From NCBI GenBank assembly GCA_022661535.1, contig JAKULF010000001.1:2232001-2296000 (forward strand): a stretch of DNA of 64,000 bases, given 5' to 3'. This document shows positions 59,291 to 64,000 of the stretch, piece after piece. How positions within the stretch are numbered: position 1 is the stretch's first letter; every line of letters starts with the position of its first letter. A program made the position numbers and the translations under genes. Source of the DNA: Eutypa lata. Its lineage: Eukaryota > Ascomycota > Sordariomycetes > Xylariales > Diatrypaceae. A model generated the notes under the pieces. That model saw only the letters and a program-made list of their open reading frames with translations, made no database searches and was not told the origin of the DNA.

Positions 59291-60582
59291 ATGAGCCAAG
59301 AAGGTAACCTGATAGACTTCTCCCCGCCTCCATCCGGAACCACCACACCGGACCGGCACGACGCGCCCTTGCCCTCAGAGCCACAGCATGAGCACGAACC
59401 ACCACTACCACCACAACATGAACGCTACCACGAGCGCACGGGCACGGGCAACTCCAACTACGGCATCGGATCGGCCCTAACAGGGCTCTGGCGGCGATTC
59501 TCCGCCGTCGACAACGCCGGCTTTTCTTCCCAACCACCATCACACCACTACACACCGCACTCGCATCTCTCGCCCGCGCCCGCGCCCGCAAACGGCGACG
59601 GCATCCACGGCGCCTTCACGCCACCACGACGCGCCGTCTCGCCGCGCCTGCTGCCGTCCCTGGAGCCACTGACCCTGACGGGGTACAAGGCGGACACGGA
59701 GGCAGACGAGCGCCTGCTGTCGCGGGGCGTCGCCGAGGAGATCCGCACCTTCTTGCCCGAGCGGCTGAAGATCGGGGAGGAGTGGAGGCTGGTCTACAGC
59801 CTGTACCAGGACGGGAGCAGCCTCGGGACCCTCTACAAGCGGTGCGACGAGTACCGGGGCAGGCGGGTGGGTTTCGTGCTCGTGGTGCGCGACGGGAGGG
59901 AGGGGGTAAGTTTCGATTTCTTTCTATATACCCACCTAACCACCCTTTATTGTTTGAAGAGGAAAAATATCGTGAAGTCTTTTTGGGAGGGAGTTGCCAT
60001 AGACGTGAAGGGAGATAGCTAGCTAGCTAGCTAACTAACTAACGCCATTGACATTTTTTAAAACAGACCTTCGGCGCATACCTAACCGAAGCGCCGCACC
60101 CAGCGCCCTCGTATTTCGGAACAGGCGAGTGTTTCCTCTGGCGAGCCAGCGTCCACGCGCCCCTCCTGCCCCCGCCTCCATCATCCGACACGACGAACCT
60201 GAACACGCGGTCGACAACCATTTCCGATGTCCACGGCAACGGGCCACATTCAACAACAACAACGGCGAACCATACAAGCGCGGCGGCGGACGACAGCAGG
60301 CGCGCGTCGTCCCTATCCCCGAGCCCAGCCATGCAGCAGAGCATCCGGTTCCAGAACTTCGCGTACAGCGGGGCGAACGACTACTGCATGTTCTGCGAGA
60401 CGGGGTTCCTGTCGGTGGGGGGCGGGGGCGGGGGCCGGTTCGGGCTGTGGCTCAACGACTCGCTCAGCCGGGGCCACAGCGCCCCCTGCGACACCTTCGC
60501 CAACCAGGGCCTCAGCGAGGAGGGCGAGAAGTTCGACGTCCTGGGGGTCGAGCTGTGGGTGGTTGGCGCTATTGGGGGTTGA
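59291..60582 (+). CDS. OXR1: TLDc-domain protein, OXR1 family
   Basis: Exons 59291-59905 and 60067-60582 give 376 aa. The intron has donor GTAAGT, CTAAC repeats before a T-rich tract, and acceptor AACAG; the join reads DGREG-TFGAYLTEAPHP. Residues 1-145 are Pro/His/Thr-rich and disordered. The TLDc domain (about 148-376) runs from ERLKIGEEWRLVYSLYQDGS through FLWRA, QNFAYSGANDYCMFCETGFL and GLWLNDSLSRGHS to FDVLGVELWVVG. A low-complexity Thr/Ser/Asn insert of about 60 residues sits in the middle of the domain, as in other fungal members. OXR1/TLDc proteins protect against oxidative stress and, in yeast, Oxr1 promotes V-ATPase disassembly. The intron carries a GCTAGCTAGC/CTAACTAAC simple repeat around 60017-60043. 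Confidence 0.92.
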
Positions 60583-63500
60583 AACTACCCAAATCAAAAC
60601 AATGACAACAGTATTGGATGAACGCGGAGCCTGGGTTGGAAAATAAACACAGAGAAGGGGGGGAGGGAGAGAGATGCATCCAGGCAGATAGGAAAATCCG
60701 AGAAGCGGGCAAACCGGATTACTCGCTTGGCCGATTTTATGTATGTGCCGTGCTGCGAATTTTTGGACAATCCCTCTTATGCACGGAGGGTCAGTCGGAT
60801 AGATGACTACACGACATGGGGCGTACCGGCAAACGCCCTCACGCCATACGGACTTCACCTAGGGTTATCGGCGTGATTCACTTTAGCTAGCACATGGGCA
60901 CACGGCACGGGGTTATGGGGGCCAAGGAGGGGAAGAATTTTTTTAAGGGGAAGGGGGCTCATTTCATCGAAACTCCCCACATCGGCATGTTTTGGCGTTC
61001 AGGCGAAAGGAAAGAAGCTACCTGAGTAGTATGTGGGTAGCATAAGGGTTTGCCACATAGGGGGAAAAGACTTTCCCCAACTTAGCAGCATTTGATTCGG
61101 AGGCTGTATATATATAGTCTTCAACAGGGAAGAGAAAGGGGAAAGGGAGGGCTTGTGCCCTTAAGAGGACGGTGCCATCACCGGTTCAAACGAATCGGAG
61201 CTGATGAGATAGATGAGCGTGTTATTGTAGGCCGTAAGTTATTAGGCCGCTTTATACAAATATCTATCTACCTACTATATGGATATACGTATATGCCACA
61301 GTAAATTTAGATGAAGAGCGATGATGATGTGCTCTGGTTACTCGATATTAATAATCAGGCAGAGAATTAGTAGTCCTGCCCATCTACTCTAACTAGCCAA
61401 GTAGATCGTTCAATGTCAAATGAGAGTAGAAATGTGTAAAGAAATGAATGGATCATGGATAAAGGACATCCTTACTATATGAGTCTCTACATAATGCTTT
61501 TAATGTTACCTACGTTATCCCTCGACACACATCATCACATTTCGTATAAAGAGCTGCCCGCGATATACATGGGGTAGCCTCCTCATCCTTTCATTTCCGT
61601 CTTGATTGGTAATCAGAGTAATGAGTTCTGTTTATAATAACCGCCAGGGTTCTGAGCGCCGGGTATCTCCCGGTTCCCTCTCTTTTCTAGAAAACATCCA
61701 GTGTGTTAGGTCTAAGTGTTGTTTGACGACTTGTACATATATACCTTGGAGTTGACGAAGGGGAAACTGCGTGTATTATACGAGTACACGCACCGTAAAT
61801 ACCATGTTATATTATTACTGGATTAAAATATGGGAAGGGGGCTATAGCTAGACGTCCCTTACTAGTATGTCAAAGTATATATTGGTTCATGGTGATAGTC
61901 TATTAGGTGCATACTACCTAGCTACCTAGATAATTTCGTACCTATGTAGTTCTACACAACTAGAGTATAGGTCAATCTACTTTCTCCTTATCCATATATA
62001 ATTACCATCACCATCCTCTCCTTGCTCCGTGATCACAAGACAAATATAAAAGACAATGAAAATTAAACCAAAGAAGATTAAAGAGTCTGAATTACATCCC
62101 CTCCGCCTCCGGCTCCAATTCACAGTGATCAGGTTGACATGAATAGGAGGAAAGTCGTGAAGGACTGACGGTGGGTTATTCGTAGAAGGGGACGTTGTTT
62201 GATGTTATTCCAGTTGGTGCTGGGGGTTGCTCTTGGACCTGAAAAATGTAAGGCGCCACCCTGAGTATAGTGCTTATAATCTAGAGCTATTATATAGGTA
62301 GCCCTAAAATCCCATAGGTGGTGATAATGGCGAGCGGTATGAATGTACTTCTGCATTCCTTTAAAGGTGCTGCAGAGCACGGGAAGTTAGGTCGTTTGTT
62401 GTTCTTGACTCTTTTCTTCATCAGTATTGCAGAACCAGCCAGTGACTGAAATGGGTTGTTGGAGTATATGCTCCTTCTATGTGGATTGTTGAGGAAGATT
62501 GATGTGGGTTGTTGGTATAGTCAATGCTGACAACATCTTCACCTTGTTGAAGTTCACGGCCTAAGGTGCTGTTAACGTATCGTCTGGAATGTTATAAGAG
62601 GTTTATGCAGCCGTTGCATCTGTGAGGTATAATATATATATCCGAGCGTGTGTTAAAGGAGTAAGCCGATACAGATATACTATATAGTATGCGCATTGTT
62701 AAAAGAAACACGGGTTTTCCTGCTATGCGTAACTGAATTTATACTCACCCGAAAACAGGAGTAATAGAACGCGATTTTCTTGCTACACATATAGTTCAAT
62801 GTATACCTAGGATTATGAAATAGTTTGTAAGTATATGTAACTAAAATATAATACCGTACTGCGCGATACCTAGATGAAACTGTATTACATGTATTTAAAC
62901 AAGCTGCGAAGACCATTGACTACTCAACTAATAAGACTTACGAGACTAATATAATGAATAGATTCAAGCCCTCGTCTCAACAACTACTTCTTATAATATA
63001 GGATCCTCTTAGCTCTGGGGATCTGTGATTCGGCTCACTATGCTTAATATATTGGTGTCTTGGCCCTGCGATGGTGTAAAGTCTGTGTTCGTCCCCAACG
63101 TATATCTGAACACCAACTTCTTCAACCCGGAATGGACTAAGATCAGATCATATTGAATTAGCAGGAGCAGGATACTCAAAGAAGACACTTGCTTAGATAA
63201 ACACGCAGACGTCTATCTAGTCCGCAACCCGGCGTCTCTAATAACCCGCTGCTTACGAAGCGCAATGCCCGTCCAATAACTACCTACATACCTAGACCGA
63301 ACTATCACCTCGTATAATCATGACAACAGAGAAGGTATGGCAGGGTCTCTAAGTATAGAATATGGATGGATATACATTAGGTTCGATGCGATGAAGGTTG
63401 TCAACCAACTTGAAGGTCTAGATCTTCGGCGCTCAGTTAACGGACATAACTAGGCATCGTATCTATCTATTATTAGCTACCCGGAGTTGAATGTGGCGAG

Positions 63501-64000
63501 TAAACTACCACTTCATGTATATATGCGTAGAACATATATTCGTTTATACCATACGTATATGCATGTACGGTATCTAGATATCGTACTTATGCAGTATCAC
63601 AACGCCCGGAATGTACGCCCACATGCATGCACACATCTACCAATATATGCATGTCCGTATAACTATAGATATGCAGGTAACTATGTATGCAACGTCTGCG
63701 CCACAGCCCTGTGTGTGTTAGGTCAGAGTTAGGTGATGTTACGTTAAGTATGCCTTTTCCCCGCGGAGACAGGCGTTGCAGACGGTCGGGGTCGGGGTGG
63801 CTGAGTGCACAGCAGGAGAAAAGAAAAAATCGGAGCGTCGTGCAGGATGCAGATCGCGGCACTTCCATATTCGGCTCCAATATCCGGCAATGGCTATAAC
63901 GGCTTGATCCGACGAAGGTATGCCAAGTATGTAGGTGCATATGCACCGATTTTTGCTCCCTTCTGGGCATTTATATAGTTTTAGCTGTTGTTCGTTACGT
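60583..64000. other. Terminal intergenic region, no gene seen
   Basis: About 3.4 kb without a credible ORF, tRNA or structured repeat. It is AT-rich but with normal CpA and TpG, so not RIP-saturated. Short TACCTA/TAGGTA motifs recur around 61910-61945. Confidence 0.5.

Noticed and set aside
61141..61210. Possible tRNA (GGTTCAAAC resembles a B box)
   Set aside because: No A box or cloverleaf stems could be drawn around it.

Overview
The window reads as nuclear DNA of a filamentous ascomycete (Pezizomycotina, most like a Sordariomycete). Genes carry short introns (about 50-170 bp) with GTRAGT-type donors and CTAAC/CTGAC branch sites. Neighbours lie on either strand with long gene-poor spacers. 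The gene content is fungal: ApsB/Mto1, SPIN90/Ldb17, Slm1/2, a HET-domain protein, Zn2Cys6 regulator, cupredoxin and allantoate-permease-type MFS. One block is AT-saturated in the manner of repeat-induced point mutation (RIP). I cannot name the species.

Layout. 0.1-8.5 kb: apsB (microtubule organisation) and a SPIN90/Ldb17 actin regulator. 11.6-14.8 kb: an Slm1/2 PH-domain protein of the TORC2/eisosome pathway. 16-19 kb: a small uncertain ORF and a broken F-box/ankyrin gene. 19.5-20.5 kb: a secreted cupredoxin. 23.4-26.8 kb: a secreted alpha/beta hydrolase and a class-C beta-lactamase-like hydrolase. 29.6-40.3 kb: an MFS transporter gene split by a 9,007 bp RIP-saturated element flanked by a perfect 9 bp target duplication. 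40.9-45.2 kb: a Zn2Cys6 regulator and an AtuA-like (DUF1446) enzyme. 47.1-48.1 kb: a CipB/ToxD-like oxidoreductase. 48.7-51.1 kb: a HET-domain gene. 52.8-60.6 kb: pyruvate decarboxylase, ERV1, uroporphyrinogen-III synthase (HEM4) and a TLDc/OXR1 protein. 60.6-64 kb: no gene seen.

The transporter (when whole), the Zn2Cys6 regulator and the AtuA-like enzyme look like a small catabolic unit. The regulator diverges from the transporter, and matched CGG-N9-CCG inverted sites lie upstream of the regulator and of the AtuA-like gene. Insertion of the element would have removed the transporter.

The most unusual structure is at the 5' end of the HET-domain gene (50675-51087, minus strand). Six consecutive consensus introns of 60-72 bp are separated by five exons of exactly 3 nt (TAT, AAG, CAT, CCT, GAC). 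All are in phase 0, so any subset can be included or skipped without a frameshift. Second is the RIP element: in a 300 nt hand count 12 of 17 cytosines lie in CpG and none in CpA or CpC, while the element ends and the host gene halves are unmutated.
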